The notes: a model not told the origin generated them from the sequence alone. A DNA stretch of 64,000 bases from Branchiostoma belcheri (GCF_001625305.1 NW_017803943.1:141812-205811); one strand, 5' to 3'. Shown: positions 1-10,977, counted from the first letter of the stretch. Program-made: numbers and translations.

Positions 1-791
1 GGGGCTCTTGTTCTCCTCCAGGCCGAGTTTGCCGATGCTCATGAGGTCTATCAGACAACAGGGCGCGTCTGAACCGCCGTAGGTCATCAGGATGTCTGCT
101 TCTACACACACGCACACATACTGGGGAAGGGAAGGGGGACATTTCAAACCTTGATACACCGTATAGGAGTACATGGAACGTTACTACTACCCAAACTGTA
201 ACGTTGCCTCAAAGTCAAACTTTACATACAGGAACAGAAATTATATTATAGAGGACAGCATATTATCATCAATAGCTCTTCATGAGGTCTGCTTCCCAGC
301 AACGTGTATTCAATTTTAATAGCTAGTTTAAGTGCTTATGATGTAGTGCCTACAGCACAATTCAAGCATAAGGTCTCCTGCATCATGCACGTGTAAAGCC
401 TCTAGATACCAAGGCCAACCTGGCTTTAGAAGCTTAATACTGGAAAGGGTAGAAATTGGCAAAGTAGAGATAGACATAAGATCCAAGGGACTTGGTCCCC
501 TAAAGGAGTACAAACCAACTCCCCTGGCATGTTATCTTTCTACCTGGCCAGTTTCTACTTCTTCCAGTCGCTTCTATAGAAAGCCCGAGTACTAGCAAGG
601 ACATTATACAGAGTGCAGAGGTACTAGTATTAATTTGTAGAGGCTAGCACATGCCCCTCCCCCTTCATACATGTGTTACTTACCCCCTCGGGTTTACCCA
701 AGATATCGGCCACTAGCTTAGACGTCTCCGTCAGAAAGTCCTTGGGGATGGCACTGCGAGCCAGGTTCGTCTTTAGAACAAAGGAGGGCAT
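1..791 (-). CDS. MIF: MIF/DDT-family tautomerase-cytokine, 5' part (exons 1-2)
   Basis: Macrophage migration inhibitory factor family: a small trimeric tautomerase and cytokine-like protein. Exon 1 is 684-791, from ATG at 791 to 36 codons ending GKPEG, followed by donor GTAAGT. Exon 2 begins at 120 after a C/T-rich tract and CAG, in phase 0, and runs off the left edge; the third exon expected for the family lies outside. Residue 2 is the Pro that becomes the catalytic N-terminus, a Lys sits at 33, and exon 2 carries MTYGGSDAPC and SIGKLG, aligning without gaps to MIF MAFGGSSEPC and SIGKIG. Cys57 is present, but the position of the second Cys of the MIF CXXC motif is Ile60, so the thiol-redox motif is absent, as in D-dopachrome tautomerase. 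Its ATG is 834 bp from the divergent sulfotransferase ATG at 1625. The family call is firm; MIF versus DDT is not. Confidence 0.88.
392..586. mobile_element. Degenerate MITE of the 'CTACCAGGCTTC' hairpin type
   Basis: Lies in the MIF intron. The left arm (GGAAAGGGTAGAAATTGGC) and the right arm (GCCAGTTTCTACTTCTTCC) are imperfect reverse complements, with ACTCCCCTGGCATGTTATC on the right side. The same arms recur at 9698-9823, 19305-19437 and 31217-31388. No coding capacity is seen. Confidence 0.55.
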
Positions 792-1210
792 GGCAACTTT
801 TTTTCCAACGACAGAAAAGCGACGAAAACTATCACATGTACAGTGAACTGCCGGTATGCTGTAAGGGTCAAAGGTCACAGTAGCTTATAGCAGCAGCGAC
901 ACCTGCCGATATGCTTGAGAAGTGCATTTAAAAACATTTTACAGTCGACGATTTAGTGAGCGTCTGTCACCTTTCTACGTCGAAACGTCGGCTGAATAAA
1001 AGAATACTTGGTTGTGTAAAAATATATAATCTTCTTCTTATGACTTACCAACCTGATGAAACTATTCACGGAGTAGTACGTCGCCAATTCGACGGTCACT
1101 GAGAACTTTAAATTTATTGTACAACAGACGAAATCATGGCTTTGATGTAACCTTCCAGATTGTTAGGCTGTTTCACTGAGCAGATAGCTACAACTGATGT
1201 GCCTAGAATT

Positions 1211-1420
1211 TACTCTCCAAGCAGAGGTTTGCGATTTAGCTTAGAGCATTATTGGCGTGTTTTTAGGCCTTTTTATCAGCCTTTCTTTTTGTACTAGTAT
1301 TGTTGGGTTGGCACAAAAAGATACCAACAGACACAAAAAAGAAAGCCCGAAGAAAAATCCTAAAAAAAGAAACAACAACTCCAAAATAAGCCAAAGCCCA
1401 AAGGCACTGCTTGGAGAGTA
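1211..1420. mobile_element. MITE with TACTCTCCAAGCAG termini
   Basis: Begins TACTCTCCAAGCAGAGG and ends CTGCTTGGAGAGTA, giving near-perfect terminal inverted repeats about 210 bp apart. The interior (poly-A/T rich, AAAGCCC motifs) resembles the shorter copy at 23027-23150. It lies about 200 bp upstream of sulfotransferase A. Open frames crossing it are not genes. Confidence 0.7.
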
Positions 1421-1624
1421 TCACCTGACGTCCTTTGACCCTGACACATATACCCAGTGACATAGTTGTCAAACCAGTTCGATTCAGAAGTAGTGAAGGT
1501 GAAAGGTGAACTGACGATCCCGTCTTCAGGCCGCGAAAGTACGCACACATGTACAAAGCTGTCTGGGATATATATATATGATAGCATTTTTTCTTTAACT
1601 GTTATCCAAACTGTCAACTGCAAT

Positions 1625-4600
1625 ATGAGACAGCAGGTGAACCTGTGGAGCGGCCTAACAGTCGCAGTTGCTGCGTCCGTCGTCCTGTGGGCGTACTATC
1701 TGTTCTCCTGCGTTGTTGACGTGTCCTACAACCCTGTGATGCCAAAGAATACAGAGTTTTCGTCCAACTTGACTAACACGTGCGTGCTATTTTCTCTACG
1801 TTTCTGCAACACATTTTAAAGGTTAAACAGTTACCCAATGTATGTATGTAAGCAATGTACTTGCTATGCCTGAGATGTACAGTTCATATCAGTAGTATGT
1901 ATATATTCATGTATACATGTATGTAACGCAATGTAATGCTATGTATTTTTAATGTACTAATTGTAAATACCAATGTCATTCAGGCAACACTATAATTCTA
2001 TATACTGTATGTCTGCAATATTAAATATATAATCATTGAATAAAGAATTGAGAATTGTAAGGAGCCCCTTACCCAATGTAGTTTTAGGACTGGGAATGCG
2101 GATTTTCATAGTCTGACAGTTTTCAATTATTGGTGAAAAGTTTATTGCAAATTCGTGCCCGGAGGCTAATTGCAAATTACAAAACATAAAAGAATAATGA
2201 AATAGGGTATAAAATAACTAAATTCTACATGATAAATGTATCTGTAAAGAACTATGACTATATCTAAAACTATGTCTGAAGGGTTTGACTTCTCTTCTGT
2301 AAACCATGGAAGATGTAATGTCCCATCTTTTCCAAAATTTGTGGGTTTTGGGAAGTTAAAAGAAGAATAGTTTTTTCTTGGTCTGTAAGTGTAGAGAAAT
2401 TGGGATAAATTGTAGAAGTTTGAATAGTCAATTCATTTATATCACGCAGAATATCACGCATCTGCCAGTGGCGTCCATTTGGTGATTGGTCCCCATTGGC
2501 TCGCCATGACGCTCTAGTTCTGGGACAGTCCTGTCGGAAGAAAACAAACTTCGTTTTCATCAAAGTCCACAAGGCTGGAGGAACGGCCATGTGTCAACTC
2601 TTCTACAGGTTTGGCGAAATTCTGGGAAAACGTTTGTCATTTGACATATAAGTCTTTTCAGTGTACTATAGTAAATATAAGACTAGAAAGAGAAGTTGAT
2701 ATATATATATATATATATATATATTCAAGAACTGGTGTAACAACAGAAACAATGATAAATAAATATCAATGGACTTATACAGTAACTTGAAATCGGAAAT
2801 CACTTTATTATTCAACCTAGTAAAGAACAGAATGTACAAACATGTATTGTGTAACTTGCGAATTGTAAGATGCTGATTTTCTTTGTATTTATGTATGTAA
2901 TGTGATGTTCCATTTAATGAAAAACAGTTCATGAAATATAAAATAAGAAGTAAAAAAACTCTTCTACAGATTTGGGGTGCGGTATGGCCTCAACTTTGTT
3001 CTCCCCAACGGAAGCAGCGATACCAAAAGCTTTAACCTAGGTAAGGAGACTTGTCATATCATTAGTAAGCTATAGCTACAAGCCAGTATCACATTGGCAA
3101 GCCAGTATCTTTGGAACTATGATTGGCGTATCGTATTACCTGGATGTCTAACATTCACCGACGCGACATATTGGACTATGACTTCGGATGTTTTATGCGT
3201 ATGTTGTCCTCCTTCATTGTTGTCCTTTGTGTTACTGTATGTAACAATGTCTTGTCTTGTAACATGCTGGGCCCCCTCAGAAACAGCTATTGCATGCTGA
3301 ATGGGGCCACCCAGCCGTCCTGAGATGAAATTTAAAAAAAATTATAAATAAAGACATAAGAGTGAAATAGACAAGACAGTATCAAGTACGTCACCCGAAG
3401 AAAGAATTTTCTTTCATCAGAAGCTTTCTCTGATAAGACATCTGTCATCGACGCATTTATGTTTAACTTCGCAGAAGGAAAATATGTTGGTTTTGCTGTT
3501 TCCTCTTCTTCTTCTCCAGACACACAAGGTCCAATGACCTGGATCAGGCGTCTGTCACCATGGTAACTGGTGCTATAACAGACACCCTGTGGAGTAGAGT
3601 TACATTATGTAGCTAGTGGGAGGACAGGGTTGGAGGGCTGGTCACCACCGTGAGATATGAATGTGTTTGAGTAAGAATAAACAGAGCAGTATTTTTTTTA
3701 GGCTAGAGTCGCTAGACCGTTATTGAAATGCATCATTTGGCATTGCTCCAGGCTGGCCATGGCCTCTGAAAGAGCGGCAGTACATGAGGCGGATTAACAA
3801 CGAGCCCTTCAACATCCTGACAAACCACGCCGTGTACAGCCGGGACGTGTTTCAGAACATCATGCCGAACGACACGGTTTACCTCGCCATCTTACGGGAA
3901 CCCTTCAGGTCAGAAGCGCGTCTCCTTTCCAGGCGTTCCGGGATCGGTCGTTTTTTTGTGTGTGTGTGGGTGGGGGGGGNNNNNNNNNNNNNNNNNNNNN
4001 NNNNNNNNNNNNNNGTACGCAATAGAAGCTCCGTCCGGCAACCCTATGGATTGTATTGTCGTGATAATTGGTAGGTGGATAGGTCTTGATGAGACCTCGA
4101 AATTATTAGATTTTGGGCCCCCTGATGGTTTCCGGAGCTCCTATTGCGTGCGATCTACGTTTGATCAGAAAATCCCCCCCTCCCAAAAAAAACGACCGAT
4201 CCCGGAACGCCTGAAAGGTAGGCTAGTGAGAGGGCCAGTCTACTTATTAAGTTTACCGAAGGAAAACGTATTGTTTTTGCTCAGTCTCCTCTTCCGCTTC
4301 TTCTTCTCCAAACACTAACCTAACCTCTGACCTGGCCAATGACCTGATTTGTTGACGTCTGTCACCATGGTAACAGGTGTTGGGTTGCATTATGTTGCAA
4401 TCTTATAGTTGGAGGGATTTACACTAGAGTAAAGCTTTCATTTATTTTGTTGTTTATATCGGTGACCCTTAGCCATGCGAGTAGTCTTACAAAGTTCAAA
4501 TAAAAACATACATATTTCACTTTTGAACTTTGCAAAATGTGCCTATGTAATTATATAAAAATACAGTGCACAATAATCCAGCAAAATTCCTTTTTTTACT

Positions 4601-6211
4601 TTTCACTCCATTCAGCCATTTGAAGTCGGCTATGAACTTTTATCATTTACGGTGAAAGTACAGTCTGCCCAGGAAGAATACACTCACGGAGTTTCTACGA
4701 AAACCGAGCTTCTACGAGGACCCGTTTAGAAGGCAGTCGAAGCAACCGTTTTCGTACACGAACCTGATGTCTTTCGATATGGGAATTAATTTTTCGGCAC
4801 GCCTGGATGCCGAGGTGAGTTCTTATTACATGTACTTATCGTACCCACATGTACGTGGGCTGTGACACAAAACAGAACAGAACAGGCGAAAATCAGCGCG
4901 CGGTGGGGTTGTGTGGCGTAGTGGCAGAGTACCGGCGACTCGGAACCTAGAGGTCCTGGGTTCGAGTCCTGACATGCCGCCGATCTTGTGCCCTTGGGAA
5001 AGGCACTTTACACGACTTTAATCACCTCGCTTAGGTGTACAATGAGTACTGTATTGTCCCCTGTGTTGGTGCCAGCATTGATATGTTGACGGCACATTCA
5101 AGTTGAAAAAACTTGAATGTGCCGTCACTTGAGTGTGATTATATGTTGGAATAATAAAAAAAAATCAATGCGCGCGCGCGGATATCATCCATAAAATTAA
5201 AACAGTGTGGCTTTAGTTGATTCAAAAATACCATACCGTTTGCTCAGTATGTACAAACGTACGTGACCCGCCTGGAGCGGGAGTTCATGCTTGTTCTTAT
5301 CCTGGAGTACCTGGACGCGTCGCTAGTCCTGCTGAAGAGGTACATGTGCTGGGACATGGTGGACATCCTATACAAGAAAATCGGATCCAAAAGGTGAGAT
5401 GATAATAAATAACTGTTCTTGGCTGTAAATTAGCAGACTACCATTAGCAAACTACAATTGACAGGCCAAATCAGTGCATGTCTCTGTACAGTTCAATCCA
5501 TGCTCGTTTGTCTCTTGCTAAGTCTCTAAGGTATTTCAATACATGAGACTCGAGTCTGGTGTTATGATTGAGATAAAGTTCCTAGTCGTCAAAAAGGCTG
5601 TTAAGGAGACTTTCACGTGGTCTTCCTTGTCTGGGTTTGAGTTTTTTGCTAAACGCGACACTGAGGACCTTTTGTGGGGGTGAGTCCAGCGACATACGGT
5701 GAGAAGGTGAGAACAGGGGAGAACGAGAGATCCAAGAAGTGACTTAATTTGTATCCACAATATGCCTCAATTCACACTGTTTGGTATTCCTTCTGTGGTC
5801 CTACATTAATACATAAAATCACATAGGAGACAGGCAGGCTCCTTCGGGTTGTTATTTAGAGTTGCGAATTTCTTTTGTTTTTGGTCTTATTGTGAACACA
5901 CAAACACACACGCGCGCGCACACACACACGCACACACACACACGTTCGGTGTCATGCAATGTTTGGTGTTCGGTGTAATATATCTAGCTGCCGCCGCGCC
6001 GCGTGCCTGCGAAGCTGGTGTGTTACATGTACGCCAAAAGGCGGTTATACCGACTATACAGATACAGAAGCTGGTGTGTTACGCCGAAGGGTGGTTATAC
6101 CGACTATACAGATACAGAAGCTGGTGTGTTATGCTGAAGGGCGATTATACCGACTATACAGATACAGAAGCTGTTGTGTTACGCCGAAGGACGGCTATAC
6201 CGGCTATACAG

Positions 6212-6258
<47 letters not shown>

Positions 6259-7073
6259 CACACACACACACACACACACACTTCATCATCCATAGAACAG
6301 AAGCTTTTTTTTTATTTCAAATATCTTTGGCTGCAGCTATGACCTGAAAGACGTGACCGCCACCCCGAAGCTCAGACAGCAGCACGAGAAGTGGAGCCGG
6401 GCAGACTACATCCTGTACCGCCACTTCAACACGTCTCTCTGGCAGAAAATCAACAGAGAAGGGAGAGACTTCTGGGCGGAGGTTCGGGTTCTTCGGATTT
6501 TAGCTACTCTCCAAGCAGAGGTTGATGGTGGAAGATCGTTTGCCTTTTATATATGGCCCGTATATAAAAAGCAAACGATCTTCCTCCGACGGGCCATATA
6601 TAAAAAGCAAACGATCTTCCTCCAACGGGCCATATATACTAGAAGGAAAATATAGATGATAGACTTGATGAATTCATAATCCGGTAAAAATGCGTTATTG
6701 TTTGTTTGCGATCTTGAGCACATGTCAGTGCAGTTTGCACGCTTTTCCAGGACAATTTCATTTTGGTAGTAAATAAATGGGATAAATAACCAAAGCTCTC
6801 TCCATGCAGGTACAGACTTTCCGGGACATGCACGAGCGGACGTTTGAATTCTGTCACCCCGGCGGGCAACGGATCCGGAGCGACAACCAGTCCGCGCGGC
6901 TGGAGTTCGGGCAGACGCCGTGGAGCCGGCGGTTTCACGTCGACTACCAGTTCTGCCGGCTCCTCCGCTCAGGGTACGCGCCAATGAGACACCAGGCTCA
7001 AGTTATGCACCAAAGTAGACTGCAACAACTAGAAGAAAGAGAGGTGCCACAAAACGTAACCAAGGCGGTTTAA
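1625..7073 (+). CDS. Galactose 3-O-sulfotransferase-like gene A (possibly decaying)
   Basis: Golgi type II membrane sulfotransferase of the Gal3ST family, expected to transfer sulfate from PAPS to galactose on glycans. Exons: 1625-1779, 2450-2608, 2970-3040, 3752-3908, 4616-4814, 5248-5393, 6337-6481, 6810-7073; all phases agree (432 codons). Residues about 10-30 form the membrane anchor. KVHKAGGTAMCQLFYRFG is the PAPS-binding segment (family KTHKTASST type), ILREPFS the second nucleotide contact, and RLEREFMLVLILEYLDASL and CWDMVDILY are family blocks. Oddities: exon 5 has an in-frame TGA at 4653-4655 where copy B has GGA. A downstream acceptor at 4671-4672 would keep frame but drop 19 conserved residues. 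The exon 7 donor is GTTCGG instead of GTACGG. An extra intron (2609-2969) is absent from copy B. It is either a fading paralogue or carries a base error. Confidence 0.82.
2609..2969 (+). other. Extra intron of Gal3ST-A, flanked by duplicated exon sequence
   Basis: A 361-bp AT-rich intron with a (TA)n tract near 2700-2722. The exon sequence at its 5' junction, AACTCTTCTACAG plus RTTTGG, is repeated at the 3' junction with a single mismatch, so both splice sites sit in copies of one 19-bp exon segment. Copy B (31406-31644) reads through this point with no intron. Confidence 0.75.
3930..4212. mobile_element. MITE with perfect 28-bp terminal inverted repeats, containing an assembly gap
   Basis: The left end CAGGCGTTCCGGGATCGGTC (3930-3949, continuing into T7) is matched exactly in reverse at 4184-4212. 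The inner part near 4040-4140 (GATTTTGGGCCCCCTGATGG) is related to the 0.9-kb elements at 49690 and 53797. It lies in Gal3ST-A intron 4. Confidence 0.72.
3980..4014. other. Assembly gap (35 N)
   Basis: Run of N following a poly-G tract inside the MITE; about 35 unknown bases. Confidence 0.99.
4903..5155 (+). mobile_element. tRNA-derived SINE
   Basis: The head carries a pol III A-box-like TGGCGTAGTGGCAGAG and a B-box-like GGTTCGAGTCCTG. The body then has GTGCCCTTGGGAAAGGCACT and an AT-rich tail. The same body occurs at 28130, 30245, 35390 and (reversed) 40030. It lies in Gal3ST-A intron 5. The cloverleaf is degenerate, so it is not a working tRNA gene. Confidence 0.72.
5905..6290 (+). repeat. 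Minisatellite (~56-bp unit, four copies) between (CA)n tracts
   Basis: From 5990 to about 6212 the unit GAAGCTGGTGTGTTACGCCG + GTTATACCGACTATACAGA recurs about every 56-57 bp with small changes. (CA)n tracts flank it at 5905-5943 and 6213-6281. One lone unit sits at 16190-16255. Gal3ST-A intron 6. Confidence 0.85.
6522..6645. repeat. Hairpin plus tandem repeat containing ATATATGGCCC
   Basis: ATCGTTTGCCTTTTATATATGGCCC is followed by its reverse complement twice in tandem (AAAAAGCAAACGATCTTCCTCC). A TACTCTCCAAGCAGAGG terminus lies at 6508, and the same head recurs at 62769, so this is probably a truncated, self-duplicated MITE. Gal3ST-A intron 7. Confidence 0.6.
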
Positions 7074-7244
7074 AATAACCTCCTTGGCGTAATGTGTTGG
7101 TAGGACATTTATACATACTAGTAACCTCCAAGCATGCAGTATCAAATATACTGAAACCTAAACATTTGCTTGAAGAGTAATTTATGAAGTTACAAGAAGC
7201 GAGAGGAAGCCGTATGTACTTTTCTAGTGTATTTAGCCCAGAGG

Positions 7245-7332
7245 GTAGCCTGTGTATACACAAGCTCTCGGCTGGAGGTTAATGACCCCAACCTAGGGCG
7301 GCGGCCGCCAGGAGCGCGATTTAGTCAGGCTA
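7245..7332. mobile_element. Short TAGCC-ended MITE with 9-bp target duplication
   Basis: TAGCCTG...CAGGCTA ends are flanked by GCCCAGAGG at 7236-7244 and 7333-7341. It sits between the last exon of Gal3ST-A and that exon's duplicate. Confidence 0.6.
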
Positions 7333-7351
7333 GCCCAGAGGGGACAAGGTG

Positions 7352-7543
7352 GACAACCAGTCGGCGCGGCTGGAGTTCGGACAGACGCCGTGGAGCCGAC
7401 GGTTTCACGTCGACTACCAGTTCTGCTGCTGCCGGCTCCTCCGCTCAGGGTACGCGCCGATGAGGCACCAGGCTCAAGCTACGCACCAAAGCAGACTGCA
7501 ACAACTGCTACAAGCCACTGGGGTGCCACAAAACGTCACGTAA
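7352..7543 (+). pseudogene. Duplicated fragment of the Gal3ST-A last exon
   Basis: Repeats the C-terminal coding part of 6810-7073 (DNQSARLEFGQTPWSRRFHV and on), with two inserted Cys codons and a changed tail ending VPQNVT-stop. It lacks the splice acceptor and the first ~33 codons. It is a tandem partial exon copy, either dead or, at most, part of a 3' UTR. Confidence 0.75.
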
Positions 7544-7547
7544 CTGT

Positions 7548-7680
7548 GGGGGTAATCCTAGGGTGGCAAAAGACAGCATCAAATTGGCCAGGCAGTATGA
7601 TTGGCCAGAGAGCCTTGGGTGGTGCGTTGGACCCTCTCTGACCAATGGATACTGCCTGGCCAATTTGATACTGTGTACAT
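7548..7680. mobile_element. Internal part of a TAATCTCC-type MITE
   Basis: GTGGCAAAAGACAGCATCAAATTGGCCAGGCAGTAT-like left arm and ACTGCCTGGCCAATTTGATACTGT right arm are reverse complements. These are the same inner arms as in the 44413, 57651 and 62769 copies; the outer ends are missing or degraded. Confidence 0.55.
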
Positions 7681-8460
7681 AGTGTGTGCATAGTGTGTCA
7701 CGCACCACAACATGTGTTCGGTGACTCACATAAGCCCTGGTCACATATCACACCACACGAACAGGGCATGTACATCCTTGGCAAGTCTCCGAGACGAAAT
7801 TCTAGTCCATCCTTCCTAACATAATGTCAACTTTATAAAAAAGACCCCTCTCTTAACTATTACTTAAAAAGCTGCCGCAAACTTTATTGTAGAGAGAAAC
7901 AACTAAATGCAGTACATGAAAGATGTTGATTTAGATTAGTCACATGGCCAGCCTATATTGTATATATCACAGTATCAGGCTCTTCTTTCTTATTACTTCT
8001 TTGTTTTTGGTCGCTACGTTGTGTGTTTGTGTGCGTATGTTTGTACAGAAAGAGAACTGTCTAGTACATTGACAACAGGTGGTTGAGGGAAGATTGACAC
8101 GCAGAATGACAGGAGGTTGAAGGTTCCAAAACCCCAAAATACTTCTCAGTCTAAAATCTCTGACTTCTTGTTATTAGTGTTAAATTAAAACTTTTATTCA
8201 TAAGATCCACGTTATAACCAATTCATGGAACCAAAATACATTTGTATTAGTATTTGTATTAGATCAGTGCGTGTCAAAATATATGAGGTCAATATATACG
8301 AAATTCAATACAATATATCTATGCAATTCAATACAATTCATGATATGCTTGTAAAAACGGTGCGACTTTATTACATCATTCCCTTGTATTGTCTCATTGA
8401 AACCAGGACGGTTTTATTTTCAACTAATGTCTGTGAATCATCTAATTTAAAATATAAATA
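7681..8460. other. Intergenic, no gene seen
   Basis: AT-rich sequence with short frames only. 7690-7800 is related in reverse to 44200-44320 and to 33900-33950 (CTTGGCAAGTCTCCGAGACG block), remnants of a local duplication. Confidence 0.5.
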
Positions 8461-8462
8461 CA

Positions 8463-8542
8463 CGTGTGTGTGTGTGTGTGTATGCATGTGTGCGTGTGTG
8501 TGAGCGTGCGTGTATGTTTGTGTGCGTGTGTGTGTGAGCGTG

Positions 8543-8582
<40 letters not shown>

Positions 8583-8618
8583 CACGCGTGTGTGTGTGCG
8601 TGTGTGTGTGTGTGTGCA
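8463..8618 (+). repeat. (GT)n/(GA)n compound microsatellite
   Basis: Alternating GT with GC interruptions, then (GA)n at 8559-8582, then GT again. Long Thr-His or Val-Cys frames here are repeat artefacts. Confidence 0.95.
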
Positions 8619-8652
8619 GGCATCATAAAATAACAAGAATTCCGAGATATCA

Positions 8653-9475
8653 TACCTCCATGAAATATGGGCTTAATATGTAAATGTAAATTTCTTCTTT
8701 AATTATGCAAATTACCTCTGCATTGACATGATATATGCATCATGATGTATGTTAACTTTTGATTAAGTTACAGATGTCCCAAGTATGACATTCCCATCAT
8801 TCACCATCAAGAAATCGTAGAATTTTTGCATAAATTATGCAAATTATGTCATCATTTGCATAATTAGTATCTGCCTGATGTTCTGACTGCCAATAGGTTA
8901 CATACATTACATGTATGAAAGTAGTATAATGTAGAACACTTTAATTATATAATTTCCTCATTAATTATGCAAATAAAGTCCTCATTTGCATAATTTGCAT
9001 TTAATCATGTACATCTCTCTCTCAGCTACCTACACACCAAAAATTATGAAAATATGTTGTTCCTAACTGGACTTATTGGCTTTTAAACATTTCGCCAGAA
9101 AGTGCCCTGCAGTTTCAGAACAAGCTGCTAGGGGGACCAAACTTACACCACTTATTCCTGACAGGAAAAGCAACCTGTCACCAAAACATCAAGACCATAG
9201 CATGTTCAGGACAAAAGATACAAAAACCGGAAGTTCTGCTGCAGTACCAAGGTCATCCACCAGGAGGCCCATATTTGACCTTGACGTTTGTCTTCCTAAT
9301 ACTTACCAACATACCAAATATCATCATAATCCATAAAGTTGAAGTTATGCTGACCACAAAGTTGCGGAAACACACACACACACACAGACAGACAGACAGA
9401 CAGACACACACAGACAGACATACATACAGACAGACACACCAAAAACAATACCTTCATTTTTCATGGAGCCGAGGT
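8653..9475. mobile_element. ~0.9-kb inverted-terminal-repeat element, copy 1
   Basis: Starts TACCTCCATGA and ends TCATGGAG...GAGGTA. The interior has several ATTATGCAAAT-type blocks, an AAAACCGGAAGTTCTGCTGC block and a (CAGA)n/(CA)n tract near the end. Related copies lie at 49690-50629 (reversed) and 53797-54684. No transposase frame is present, so it is non-autonomous. Confidence 0.65.
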
Positions 9476-9528
9476 AATTAACTGTGTAACGTCAAAAAAG
9501 TATGCTTAAATATCAGATTTCATACAGC

Positions 9529-9636
9529 TCAAACCCTCTCACGGAACACGAAGCTGTCCCTATCCGGTGCGTTGATAATTCTGTTCTCCATCTTCATGTC
9601 TTCTCCCGACCAGTCCACGTGGAAGCTCTGAACAAT
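9529..9636 (-). pseudogene. Orphan last exon of a mitochondrial-type P450
   Basis: Acceptor CAG, then 108 nt in phase 0 encoding a tail that starts IVQSFHVDWSGEDMK and ends FVFRERV-stop. It has the same length as, and is nearly identical to, the last exon of the complete P450 (42512-42619). No other P450 exon is found within 10 kb to its right, where the gene would have to lie, so it is a relic of a duplicated gene. Confidence 0.85.
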
Positions 9637-9697
9637 CTGTGTAGCACATAAACAAGGCTGTAAATGTTAGGCTTGAGGGCGTGGCTGGAAATAGTAG

Positions 9698-9823
9698 AAA
9701 TTGGCCAAATAGAGAGATAACACGCCGAGGGAGTTTAGCCATCCAGTTTACAGTTTGCCGGCCCACTGTAAACTGGATGGCTAAACTCCCTCGGCGTGTT
9801 ATATCTCTCTATTTGGCCAATTT
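9698..9823. mobile_element. Hairpin MITE
   Basis: AAATTGGCCAAATAGAGAGA...TCTCTCTATTTGGCCAATTT arms extend inward to a near-perfect palindrome (CTGTAAACTGGATGGCTAAA arm). Related in its outer arm to the 19305 and 31217 elements. Confidence 0.7.
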
Positions 9824-10089
9824 AATAAATAAAAGGCCTCCAATGTTGTCCAGAGGGGTATGTTTTTACCGATTTTTAGTAATGCTCTGTAGATGAATAG
9901 TCACATATTGTAACTAAAATATAAAAGCAATTACAAATTGGACTGAACTTTAATATTTTTCTTTTATCTAAATGTCATTTGGCCGATTACTCAAACCCGG
10001 AACACTATAGTTCAATGGTTAGTTTGTAGATTTTCATTTTGTATAAGGTAACGTTAGAATAATGTTGGTATTTGAAGGGCTATTCCTGA

Positions 10090-10265
10090 TATGATATATT
10101 TAGGGGCGGGGCTGTCGGAAGGCTCCGAATTGTGCTGTGCTTGACCCGGAAGTAAAAGCGTCGTGTTTACGCATAGTTCGCGGCTCACTTGTTGGGTTAG
10201 CTGACGTCCGGACGGCCACGTACAGGTACGGGATAACGTCACAGGTGTTGTACGTCGCTACAGGT
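10090..10265 (+). promoter_or_regulatory. Probable promoter/5' non-coding exon block, duplicated in inverse at 33940-34100
   Basis: GC-rich block in AT-rich surroundings: GGGGCGGGGCTGTC (GC box), CCGGAAGT (ETS-like), then GACGGCCACGTACAG|GTACGG, a plausible donor. The next acceptor-like site is TCGATTCCAG just before the ATG at 10978. Conservation with a reversed copy 24 kb away, beside the P450 gene, supports function or recent duplication. Promoter status is inference. Confidence 0.45.
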
Positions 10266-10977
10266 GAGTGTTGACGGCATTCTATCGTTTCTGAGGCAAC
10301 GAGACATGTGTTCGTATCCATCATGGTTTATTTATCATCCCAACTGTTGGAGGTGTTACAAAAGTTAAGGGCGTTTTCGCAAATTATATCGTAGGCGCAC
10401 GCGTCCACAACTGTACAGAATTTGCAGACAGTGTCGTAAAGATGTTGTATGACTCAGCGTTTAACACAGTGACTGAGTGGCTCGTTCAATGTTGCTAAGC
10501 TGGGCCCCGAGCTCACCATCTTCTTTATACACTGAGAAGTGTATAACTTCGTTGTTGAAGTCAACCATTTTGCCATTATGAATTATGAATGCAGTATCTG
10601 AGGAAACATGATGACAACTTTGCCCAGTACCCTGGGCAAAATTTATCCCTGACTCAGTGATCCAAATTATATCTAAAGTTAGTCACCTGTGAAATCTGAG
10701 TTCGCCCTCTTTGACGCTCACCTAGCGATACTGAGTCACTGCATTAACTACTTATATGACTGAATTTGGGGGCTGGACAGGTCAATCTATCAATAGATGG
10801 GCAATTATGCCCAGAATTTCTCCTTGATCTTATTTGCTAATGACATTTTCACACTGTAAGACACACACACTCAGACACACTCATGCACGCATAGACACAG
10901 CAGTTGACGTTGCCACTCACATTAATGTGATTTTCAAAGTACATCGTATCGATTCCAGGAAACAGAATCCAGGCACC

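Noticed and set aside
328..513. Short minus-strand frame in the MIF intron
   Set aside because: Lies within a MITE and lacks splice signals.
4903..4990. Possible tRNA gene
   Set aside because: A and B boxes are present but the cloverleaf is incomplete and the sequence continues into a SINE body found at four other sites.
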